Below are positions 23,578-34,008 of a DNA stretch of 64,000 nucleotides, piece by piece. The notes below the pieces were generated by a model. That model saw only the letters and a list, made by a program, of their open reading frames with translations. It did no database searches and was not told the origin of the DNA. Made by a program: the position numbers and the translations under genes. The stretch is from positions 144,315,420 to 144,379,419 of the forward strand of contig CM035806.1 of NCBI GenBank assembly GCA_020466095.1. Reading direction: 5' to 3'. The first letter of the stretch is position 1; every line of letters starts with the position of its first letter. Source of the DNA: Chlorops oryzae. Lineage: Eukaryota; Arthropoda; Insecta; Diptera; Chloropidae.

Positions 23578-24505
23578 TGAAAGTTCAAAAAATATTTGTT
23601 CTTATTATTTTTATTCGAGGCTGCCGCTTCAATTGTCTTTGATGAAATTTTTGAAATAAAAAAGTTAAAAGTAAAACCAAAATAGTAGTAGAAAAAAGCA
23701 TTTTTCACACTCTCATAGAAAAAATTTAAAGAAATTTAAAGACAAAAAAAGAAAAAATATATTGAAAAAACCAAAATAAATTTGGAAAAATGAGGTTAAA
23801 TCAAAAATAACACAACAAACATATGATGCAGATAAATATGAAGCGAAGAGAATTACCTGAATAAGTCGAAATTTTGATCGTAAAGAATTTCTTTGCTCGG
23901 TAAAATTTCAAAACGAAAAACAAAAACAAACAAATTATTTATACGTTATATACGTTACGACAGAGAAACGTCACGTCACGTTACGTCACAACAGTGGGAA
24001 TTTAGAATATATACGTGTTACTGCCTTTGTAGGGATCCTCAAAATCGGAAACTTGCTATAAAAAAGCGAATTTCATTGTTTTGAACAAAAATCCATCATT
24101 TCAAAATAAAGAGATTATGTAATTAGAAAACGAATTGAATTAATTAAAACTAAAAAAAAAAGGGGAAAAAATTTCGTGGAAAATTTTATTTGCGAAGCAA
24201 AAGTAGCGCTCTAGTTGTCTGTCATATATGTTATGTATGATGATAATGGTGAAAAAATGTGTTTCCCAGTCGGGTGTTAATGACAGCACGATTTTGCGAT
24301 GGGAATTTCGTAAAATGTCCTAAACTATAGTATATTTTACATTTGAAAAGAATTAAATAAATAAATACACAAATAAATAAATAAATAAATACATTACAAT
24401 GTACTCTCTTTTTCTCTCTCGCAATCTCTTTCTCTCTTGGTTAGATTTTTTTTTTTTAAAGCTCATCAGCTGAAGACCTAGGCAGACGCAATTTCCTTTT
24501 CATAA

Positions 24506-25062
24506 TTGATTACACGCTCTGTTTCAATTACAATTACTTTTAATTAAAAAACTTTTAATTAAAAAATTTTTAATAACAATTACATGTAATTGAAAAAACT
24601 AAATTACAATTACTCGTTATTTTAATTGAAAAATTTTCCAATTACAATATTTCAATAGTAATTGAAAGATCTCCATTACAATTACAAGTAATTGTAATTG
24701 AATTTTCTCAATTACAATTACAGGTAATTGTAATTAAAAGTTTTGCAATTACAAGGAATTGGTTTTCAATGTAATAAAGGTGTTTCAATTACAATTACTT
24801 GTAATTGGAAAACTTTTAATTATGTTTAATTGAGAAAGTTCAATTACAATTATAAGTAATTGTAATGGAGATCTTTCAATTAGAATTGAAATATTGTAAT
24901 TGAAAAATTTTCAATTAAAACTACGAGTAATTGTAATTTAGTTTTTTTAATTACATGTAATTGTAATTGAGAAACTTCAATTACAATTATAAGTAATTGT
25001 AATTGGAAAACTCTCTATTACAATTAGGTACGTGTAATTGTAATTGAAAATTTTTTAAATTG
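24506..25062. repeat. Large AT-rich imperfect hairpin 1 (AATTACAATTAC type)
   Basis: Left and right halves mirror each other around about 24775. For example, CAATATTTCAATAGTAATTG and GAAAGATCTCCATTAC on the left match GTAATGGAGATCTTTC and CAATTAGAATTGAAATATTG on the right. The whole is built of TTACAATTAC/GTAATTGTAA words. A transcript of it could form a duplex of about 250 bp. Confidence 0.75.
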
Positions 25063-26160
25063 GGTTTGCCCCACTTTGAATCAGCTGACAGTTTAAGTTA
25101 ACCTTCAGTAGTGAGAGATTGGATTAGATCCGCTTTTCACACAAGAATTCATAAAAAAAAAAATTTGAAAATAAATGAAGAAATAAATATTTACTTGAAT
25201 ACATAACATATTATACATTTAAATACCATTCGAACATACTTAATCAATAATACTTAGAGTAAATAAATAACGTTTTTTATACAATTTCAAAGAATTTTTC
25301 ACGCTTACGAAGCTAAAGATTTTAATTTTTTTTTTTTTTTTTTTTTTTGCTGTCTTTTGTTTGTTTTCATACCAACGTATTTAAGTATTAAATACGTTTT
25401 CTTCTAGTATCTTATTTATCTTAACATATGGATTTTTTTATTCGAAAAAATTAACTAATGCAACAATTGATTGATTAACTGGAAATTTTTCTGGTAGTAA
25501 GAGTTTTAGTCAGATAACAATCAAATAATTTAGTTTGAAAAAAAGAGGAGAAAAGAATTTAACTTATTAAAAAAAATAAATTAAAAAAAAATAACTAAAA
25601 ATGTAATTGTTCAATTAGTTCGATTAAGATTTTAATCAGCAGTAATATTTTGCTGTTTTTATGAAGCGATTTCCCACAAAGCTTATCCATTTGAAGCCAC
25701 ATATTCAAACGACTTTTAAAACAAAATCAAAAAGCTCAGTAAAAGGCCAAAACAAAAAAAAAAAAAAAAAAAAAAAACAATTAAAACTTGAATCGAATTA
25801 TTGAAATAAAACTAAATAGGATATTAAATCCTCTTTGGCGATGAAAACTCACCCTATCAATAATACGATAAATTTCCCTTATGTGAAACTAGCAAATTCA
25901 CTTAGAGTATAATATTTATGTATGACTTGTTTGGAATTATTCTCACATTTAACATACAGATATTTAACATTAATTAATTAATTATTTAATTAATTAAATT
26001 CCCATTAAGATTAATCTCGAAATGTCTTGTCCTTTTGAACGAACGAGTCACTCGATTAAGAGAGAGAGAGAGAGGGGGCTAATCATTAAAAGTTACTCAC
26101 CCCGTATTTGCGAAAGCAGATTATGGAATTTTACCTCAACGTTCGTCTTACCCCGTTGCC

Positions 26161-26172
26161 TCAAATGTGTAC
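26161..26172 (-). CDS. Alternative C-terminus (VHI, stop) by read-through
   Basis: If the GAG|GTACAC donor at 26172 is not used, translation adds V-H-I and stops. The end E-V-H-I fits a class II PDZ-binding pattern (hydrophobic-x-hydrophobic). That fit is suggestive only, because three residues match easily by chance. Confidence 0.45.
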   Translation of the reverse strand, partial: VHI

Positions 26173-27815
26173 CTCGCGATAGCTCTGTGTTAGCAGATAC
26201 TTAACGTGTCCGCCATCATTTTTGTTGGCTGTCAATATGACTGTTGCGTTGGGCGAGTCATCGTCCGGTGTATTTTCAGACTCGGTTAAATCGTTTGGCG
26301 TTAGCGTCTTGCTGAGTGAGCTTGCGTCGTCGTCGTCGTCCTCGTCGTCGTTCTCGTTGTCCTCCATTTCTTCAATGTCATTATTTTTGTCGTCGTCATT
26401 GTCGAGCTCATTGTCAATTCTTAATTCGTCGATTTCGATATCATCATCTTCATAGTAGGAGTAATCAGGATCTTGATCTTCGTCACCATCAATGCTTGTC
26501 GGTGTCGTAGCAACATCGTATGTCGCAATATGGCGCCCGTTGGAACCATCATTGAACATAAGATTTTGTCGACTACCAGCTTTGCTGGCGTACGCTACAA
26601 AATCCGGATGACTTCGTGTTAGCTCTTCGAGTGCTTCCAAAGAAGCTGCTGGATTAAGATGACTGAGACTCGTTGATGCCTGTTTGATTTCAATCGCAAG
26701 ATCTTCGCTTCCATCAGCTGCAGATTTCATATCGGACTCTTGGGCAACAACATGGGCACCAGCAGCATTATCGTTTGGTATTTCCTCATCTTGAGTGTGA
26801 GCGGCGCAAGAATTTGCTGGCGATATTGGCTTAAAAGATCGATTCTCGTTCAATGTTAAGGGGCAGAAGACAAGAGGTCCTTGGCTTTCATAGCGTGCAA
26901 ATGGCGTTACTGGTGAAATTGGTAGCAATGGTGGAACTCTTGATGCTACTATCGACGATGGATACGTTGACGCTAATGACAATGGTGGTGATGATGATGA
27001 TGATGGTAGTTGTGGCACTGGCGTCGGTGCATAAAATTCCCCTTGAAGCTGCTGCAGCTCTTGTTGCAATTGTTGCAACTTTTGACTGCGTAGGTCAGCG
27101 ACGGTTTGTGATGGCTGGAAATGGAAGCTGTGGCATTTCCGTAATGGTAACTTCATTGGACGCATAACGGTGCCAAATTCAGGCTGTTGTTGTTGTTGTT
27201 GTTGTTTGTGTGGTAATGGCGGTTTAAAGCGTTGAGAATTGTTCGTTAAGTTCATTGATAAATTCGTGCGGAAAAGTTGCTCTCCAACAATGTTGCTGCT
27301 TCCAGAATTGTTTTCGTTATTGATGTTATTGTTTTCGTGGGCAAGAATGTTGCTGTTGTTGTTTTTGCTATTTTCGTTTTCGTTTGCTACAAAATATTTG
27401 GCCATTAGCATTTGTTGTTGATAATAGCTGTTGTGGCATTGCCTGTCAGCATAATTCTGCTGCTGTAGCCGTTGTTGTATTTGCTGTTCATTTTCTGCGG
27501 CTGCGGCTTCGGCTGCGGCGGCGGAGCTCTTGAACGTGTTATTAATTGATTGGCTGTTATATTTGTTGGCTTCATTGTTGCAGCGGCCATTGATGAATTT
27601 CCACGCGGCGCTGTCGGTGAAACATCTGATATGCGCGTAGGGGTCACTGATAGTCTTTCGTCGTAATTGTTGATTCTTTTTTGCATAACTGGCGACGTTG
27701 GCGTGCGAACGTATGCTGTTGGCGGCGGTGCTGTCAATATCGATAGATGCTCCTGATGCTGTTGATATTGATGAAGTTGTTGTTGTTGCTTTTGCTTCTG
27801 TTGTTGCTGATGCTG
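26173..27815 (-). CDS. Exon: cytoplasmic tail, part 5 (two overlapping open frames)
   Basis: The acceptor is ACTAATCCATTTTTAG, with a branch-like ACTAAT. Read in phase 0, the exon starts with a Gln/His block and continues APPPTAYVRTPTSPVMQKRI and LSVTPTRISDVSPTAPRG, then stops at 27405. Read two bases later, it is open over the whole exon: Gln-rich, then FGTVMRPMKLPLRKCHSFHF, ALEELTRSHPDFVAYASKAG and a long Asp/Glu block (DDDIEIDELRIDNE), ending SYRE at a GAG|GTACAC donor. Both look protein-like, so either a base is missing near 27491 or the upstream tandem donor selects the frame. Without splicing at 26173, the frame ends in REVHI and a stop at 26161. Confidence 0.75.
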
Positions 27816-29636
27816 CTAAAAATGGATTAGTTGCGATTGTGTTTTGGTTAAGCTTTATTGGCTTTTTTTTTTTGTTGTTTTGGAGTAACCAAAAAGGAAA
27901 ACACAAACAATTGACGAGCGTAAAAAATGGCGAACATCGATGTACAGTGATCACAAACCATAGAAAAAATCATAGAAATAAAGACAAAAAAAAAAAAAGA
28001 AGAAACAAAATTTTAATGAAATACAAAAATCAATTCAAACAAAAATTCATTACAAAATGAGCAATGAAATAATTTTTGTTCCTATTCAAAAAGTACAGGG
28101 TGGAATATAACAAAAAACAAAAAGTTAGCTAAGGCCGGTTACGTCTCGCAGAAGTTGACGCACTAATAAATTACAATCGAACTAGTTTTTCAAAGAGATG
28201 ATCAACCTACATAGGTTTCTTAGCCTTTTTCCCACAGAAATTGCGAAATATCTTCATTGGCAGTAAACTGAACACGTACATTTGCGTCCTTTGCGTCCAA
28301 CATGGCCAACTACTTAATTTCGACTTGATTAGTTTAGATTAGTTCCGAAAGAGATCCAACCACAGACGGACAGATGGACATAGGTACGAATACGGACGGA
28401 AAAACAGACGGACTAAATCAACACAGCCTTTTATCCTGGTCGAAGGTCATGATGAACAATGATCGTGTGGGAGGCCCAAAATCTAACTGTGAGGAGATAT
28501 TGCGGGAAGAAATAAATTTTCAATAGTTACGGAAAAAACGACTTTCTCACAACAACTTACTAGCACTACCTTTAAGACAAGGTAATCTGGAGATTTTTAA
28601 GGCCGGTGTGCGGTAGCGTAGCAATAGGGGGAGTTCCGCAATTGCGGAAGTGGCTGCGAATATTCGCAACATTCTGGGTACTAACGAAACGAAACATGGT
28701 ACAATCGATTGCAAAGAAAATTTTTTTTGGAAGTTCCGCATTTGCGGATGCGGATACGGATGTTCGCAAAATTCTTGGTACTAACGAAACGAAACATGGT
28801 ACAATCGATTGCAAAGAAAAACATTTTTTGAAGTTCCGCATTTTGCGGATACGGATGTGGATACGGATGTTCGCAAAATTCTTGGTACTGCCGAAACGAA
28901 ATATGGAAAAATCGGGTACTAAACTGGTACAAATGATTGCCAATAAAAGAAATGTTTTTTCTTCAACGTAGATGCCAAGTTCACAGGGCTCTTTAAGCCG
29001 ACGATATTCTTTTTTATGGTTTCACCTCAGGGAAAAAAGTTTTTGACTATCCTTTTCATAAGATTTCTTGTTCAACATGACCTTCTCTAAAATTCTTTAA
29101 TGAAAAGAGCTTTAGTACGAGACACCCTGTATATGTATATGCCCATATCTTTGAGGCTTTATTCTCTTGTTGTTACAAGATCAATATAAATCATATATGT
29201 ATATGCAGCTGTCCTACTGAGGACAAGTCTGATGCATTTCTGCAACCCTTCGTTCTTGAAGCACTCAGGACATGGTCATACCAGAGCTGGAAGTATGATT
29301 GCATTGAAAATTGAAATATTCAAGCAGATCATTCGCACTTTGGGACTTGAATTTTAAGGTTGATATGTATAAAATAGTTGAGTCTCAAGTTGGCAACGAT
29401 TAAATCGATGGAACTTAATTTAATGATTAGGCTATCAGTTGAGAGAGTTGGGTACATATAATTGTTCATTGATTTAGAAAGAAAGAAGGACCTACATTGA
29501 AACATTTTTAAAAAATTATTCAATCCTTTCCCTAGCTCTGTTGAATATGAGATGAATTTTAACTTTGTTCTTAATAGAAATCATTCACAAAAAATAGGAT
29601 AAGAGTTGAGAAAGTTTTTTTGTTTTCTGTACAAAC
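27816..29636 (-). other. Intron with 105-bp tandem repeat
   Basis: An intron of 1.8 kb between tail parts 4 and 5. It contains the minisatellite at 28630-28945. No extra exon is recognised. Confidence 0.6.
28630..28945. repeat. Minisatellite, about 105 bp x 3
   Basis: Three diverged units share AGTTCCGCA, GCGGAT...GGATGTTCGCAAAATTC, TGGTACTAACGAAACGAAAC and ATGGTACAATCGATTGC. Short GCGGATACGGAT sub-repeats occur within units. The third unit is the most diverged. Confidence 0.85.
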
Positions 29637-32024
29637 CTCATTGGCGGAGAGGAGGCTACGATTCCTGCAGCTTTTCTGATTACGTCCATTTGCGTTGGCA
29701 CCTCCACCGCTGCCGCTGATGCTGCTCGCGACCGACAGCGATGATGTTGAACGTGTATGATGGCCCAGCTGATATTGTTCGTATTCGTCGGGTGTGGACA
29801 TTTCGACTGGTTTCTGATGGCGATTGTAACGCGAATTGATGACCACCGATGTTGAAGCAATTGTTGGTTTGAATGCACCCGAACTCATCAGTGTGCCAGT
29901 TCCGCTGCTGTAAACCGAATTGCACGATGAGATTGAAGTGGGATCAATTGAGCCTGCACCGCCGCCGTTTCCATCGTTTTGAGATGACGATGCAGATTCG
30001 TAAGACGAATTGATGGGCGTCGATGAAGCCGGTGAACTAGAACGTTCCAAGTGCTGTAATGATTGACCCTCGACATTTAAATAAACGTGCGGTGTATTGA
30101 CTCCGGGAATAGCAACAGCACCAGCACCAGCACTGCCGTTGCCACCATTGTTGATAGCCGTGAAGCGTGGTGATTTCTTTTGGGTGGCGGCGCCACTCAG
30201 AAAACTTACGCCCATTAGACCGCTTAGGCCTGCGCCTAATTTATATGTGGATTTTGTTATCTTGGACGTTGCGTTGAAGCCGCTGGCATGTCGGGATGAA
30301 TTCGGCACGATTTTTCCACCAACGGCTGTTGCCGCTGATGCTGCTGCGCACTCATACGAGCTATTCGAGATGCCCGAATCGCTGCGATAGATACTCAAAC
30401 GTTCCGGTTCGATTAAATTGAAATCATCCTTTTGCTGGTGTTGGCGATGGCGATGTTTCTTCTTTTGGCCCGTTTGTCCGGTAACTGGTGCATTCGGTGC
30501 ATTTGCGTGTGCAATTGTTGCATGTTGATGTTGTCCATGCATCAATGATGACGACGACGACGACGGAGCGGACGTGGACGGCTGCGGATGCGGCTGCGGC
30601 TGCGGGTATGGCTGCGGCTGCGGATGCAGCAATATGGTGGCCGTACCCGAGCTGGCCATGCCCGCTGACGACTCAACTTCGCATTCGTGTATTTGCACCG
30701 ATGAAGAATCATTTAAATTCTCATAGACTGGTGGATTGTAGAAGCGCATGGCATGCGACTTGATGTTGGCCATCGATGGCTCACCATGGCCATCATCAGT
30801 TGTCATCAAACTGCCATTGCTTAGCTGATGCACCAGTGTGCCTGGAGAATCAATATCGCCACGGCTACCGCCAGCAAATGAATGATGTCGCTTACATTTG
30901 TTGTTGTTGTTACTATTATTGTTGTGCCCACCAATGATGACAGTGCCACCTATATTCAATGGCTGTGCTACAGTTTTTCCTCCATGATGGTTTTTATTCT
31001 TTCCGCCGGTGAATTTCAATGAATAAAATTTTTTATCATCAGATTTTTCCATGAACGACTTTCGCCTGTTTCGATGCATCGAACTGGTGAGTCCCGGTAT
31101 ATGGGCGAGTGCACTGGCAGCGAAACCGACACGGCCCTTATTTCCGCTCTGAACAGTAGTCGCAGTACTCTCGATGCCATCACTGCTGGTATCGAATTTC
31201 TTAAAGTTGCTCACCACTAAAAATGGATTCGTTGTTGCATTCGATTGAGCAAAGATTTTGACGCCATTTTTGTCGCGACAATTGCCACCGTTAATGCCGT
31301 TTCCGTTGCCGTTGCTGCTGCCATTGCCATTGCCATTGCCGTTCGGATTTCGTTCCACTACTGCGTAAGTCGGATAGTCATGTTCGATAGCGTTCAAGAG
31401 CTGGGCATTCGATGCCGAATTGTTATGGAATTTCTGTTGTTGTTGCTGCTGATAATACTCGGTGTAGCTACGTGGGAAGCAATTATTCAAATTGTAAGCT
31501 ATTTGATGCGGCGGCATATCGGCACCGATGCCAATGCCGGTGCCGATGGCGCCAACATTGCCACTGCTGCCGATGATATTGCTGCTGCTGTTGTAATTGG
31601 TACCGACGCTGCCTTCGCGTATACCTTGTATGTTCTTGTTGCTGTGGGAATTCAATATAGTCAATTGTTTGGTCAATTGCTGCTGCGATGGTGTATGGTG
31701 ATGCTGTTGGATCATCAACGCTTGCGTTTGCTGCGTAGAAAGCTGTCCTGGTTGATGATGCTGGACAGTATGATGATTGCGAACATATTGCATTGTATTG
31801 TGCTGCTGATGCTGTTCTTGCTGCTGTTGTTCCTGGTCCTGGTCCTGGTCCTGTTCCTGTTCCTGTTCCTGATGATGGTGTATCTGAAGTTGTTGGTCGT
31901 AGTATTGCTGCTGCTGCTGATGATGATGGGTTTGCATAATATTTCCATTTAGTCTCTTTGGTCGTGGAGCGACGCGCACCACATTTGTGTTGTTATTAAA
32001 ATTTGTAGGACTCGAAGAGAATTG
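29637..32024 (-). CDS. Exon: cytoplasmic tail, part 4 (largest exon)
   Basis: 2388 nt, exactly 796 codons, phase 0 at both ends. It starts QFSSSPTNFNNNTNVVRVAP, then a long Gln/His block, Asn/Gly runs and several ordered islands: ATTNPFLVVSNFKKFDTSSD (an NPF motif of the EH-domain type), GRVGFAASALAHIPGLTSSM, RRKSFMEKSDDKKFYSLKF, MRFYNPPVYENLNDSSSV and RLSIYRSDSGISNSSYE. The second YENL is a further SH2-type site, and RVGF matches the RVxF phosphatase 1 docking consensus. The acceptor at 32025 is weak and is of the NAGNAG kind (AAGCAG). The donor is GAG|GTTTGTAC, a 4-nt tandem donor. Confidence 0.87.
30714..30725 (-). other. YENL tyrosine motif (second copy)
   Basis: Codes for Y-E-N-L within PPVYENLNDSS in the largest tail exon. 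It is the same tetrapeptide as at 33947-33958, in an otherwise low-complexity tail, so repetition of this SH2-type YxN site looks selected. Confidence 0.6.
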
Positions 32025-33913
32025 CTGCTTATTTATTTATTTATTGTTGTTCAAGTCGTCGTTTAAAATCGTTGTTTTGTTGTTGTCATTTTATTGATTT
32101 ATTTTTGGTTTTTTTTTTATTATTTGTTTTTGGTTAGTAATTGAAGCGTTAAATCAATTAGAGCGGGATTGGATTGGCATGAAATGGTTAAGGAAAAAAA
32201 AATGAGAAGAATGCAATTAATTTCGGTTAGTCATTTGAATTTTTGTTCTCTTTAATTGCGAATTAATTATTAATTATTTATAAATAATTATTAATTATTA
32301 ATTATTAATAATTAATTGAATTTCGTAATTTGGGGAATGCTTAGATACTTAAGAGACACTGTGAGAATATTCGGAAGAGGGTGCATTCGTGTTTTGGAGT
32401 CTTTTTACCAGTTTTAAGTGAATTTTAATTTAATTAATTGAAAATATTAGTCAAAAATTTACAAAATTTAATCGCAAGAAAAGAATTACGGAAACAATAA
32501 ATTAATTAACATTTACACATTTGAATTGAAATTGAAATTAATTTAGCTAGGACTGTCGCTGGAATTTTTTTTTTTTTTTTTTCATTGGCTTCTCTAAGAA
32601 TTTCTAAATAAATAAGTATTTATTTTAAAATATACTTAATTAATTTCAATTAATAGATAGTTTCAACTTTAATTTTTATTTGTTTTTTTAATATTTTTTA
32701 TTTTTCACTATAAGCTGACTAGAGTCTGTCGTAGCCATGAAACTACACCAAACTAAGGTACCTTAATTTGAGATCTGACCACACATAATATTTTGCAAGG
32801 AATTTTTTTTCGGGGTCTTATATGGCTAGCAAAAAAAAAAAGCAAGTCTCATTGGAAAGAACAGCACAATAGATAAATTGAAAACCCAACCTGAAGAATA
32901 AAAATAGCGGAAGTAAATATTAAAGGATCTCGAGTTCTCTGTAGCGCTCTCTTTTTTTTTCGAAAACTCTACGTAATAAATTCTTCCTAAATCAGAGACA
33001 ATTTTTCCTTCAATATTTATCATGTGAATGCAAATTTTAAGCTACATACATACATATATCTGAAACTATTTTTGTGGAAAATTTCAAATAATATCTTCCA
33101 AAAGAGCTTCCTTCTAAGGACTAAGCACAGTTGATCGGTTATTCCGATATCAAAAGACATAATTTAAGCATTAAAAACAAACAAAAAAAACAACAAAAAA
33201 ATTAAAATCATGAAAAAAAACTTTATAAGGATAAAATGCAAAAAGGGTTAATAAAATCAATGCAATTTTAAAAGCCAATTATTTCGCCGAATGCACAGTG
33301 GGAAACTATGACATAAAATGTATACAAATCTTAAAACACTACAATATAAATAACTACATATGTACTAATATTCGGAAAACAATATTTCCTTCTTATAAAT
33401 AAATAATTTAAAATATAATAGTTACGTCACAAGAGAGATAGAGAGCATCGAAAATATTGAGAAATTTCAAATAAAATGTCTGTATATGCAAATGAAAAAT
33501 GCTTCTTAACAAGCGCACGAAAGCAGACTAAGAAATATGTGTGTTTCAAGCTTCAAATGAGTGTGATTATGTATCCAAAGACTGAGAGAAAGAGCAAGAG
33601 AGAGAGAGAGAGAGAGAGAAAGATAGAGAGTGATACGAAGAAAGATATAGAGGTATTATGTTCGAAAGAGAGAATAATAGTGAGTGCGTGATATAGCAGT
33701 AGCAGTGACTCAAAAGAGAGACAAACTGATATAGTGCACAGTGGTGACAGTCAAGAAAGTTACTACACAAAATGAAAAATGAATTAATTAGCAGTATTCA
33801 GTATTTTGTTTTGTTGGTTTTTTTTTTTTTTGCCTTTTGCTTTTGAAAATTAATAGATAAATAAAAACAAAAGAAATAAAAAGGAAATAAATTTAGAATT
33901 CAAAATGAAATAC
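32025..33913 (-). other. Intron; no other feature
   Basis: AT-rich, with TTAATTATTAATTA-type runs at 32265-32320 and a (GA)n run at 33598-33620. Confidence 0.6.
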
Positions 33914-34008
33914 CTTGTTCGGCGCCGTTTGCAGACCATGAAACGGTAGATTCTCATACTCTCCAGGTTCCGTTAATGGATCCGCCAGTGAAGACGATTT
34001 GTCGTGAA
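33914..34008 (-). CDS. Exon: cytoplasmic tail, part 3 with YENL motif
   Basis: 95 nt, 31 codons after two leading bases, ending phase 0. It reads IHDKSSSLADPLTEPGEY then ENLPFHGLQTAPNK. The tyrosine in EYENL fits the YxN consensus bound by Grb2/Drk SH2 domains when phosphorylated. The acceptor is TGTATTAG and the donor is AACAAG|GTATTT. It is short, but the phases match on both sides and it has the unbiased composition of a conserved exon. Confidence 0.85.
33947..33958 (-). other. YENL tyrosine motif (first copy)
   Basis: Codes for Y-E-N-L within EPGEYENLPFHG in the 95-nt exon. It matches the Grb2/Drk SH2 consensus YxN. That it is phosphorylated is an inference. Confidence 0.6.

Larger units (their letters stand above)
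21233..26160 (-). other. Last intron / alternative 3' UTR
   Basis: About 4.9 kb between the tail exon ending at 26173 and the last exon. If the VHI stop is used, its upper part is 3' UTR instead. It holds nested MITEs (23087-23577), a large AT hairpin (24506-25062) and many A/T runs. No further exon is recognised. Confidence 0.6.

Noticed and set aside
31245..31952. 235-codon plus-strand open frame, hydrophobic
   Set aside because: It is antisense to the polyglutamine/histidine-coding exon of the Ig gene; CAG/CAA runs read as Leu/Val on the other strand.
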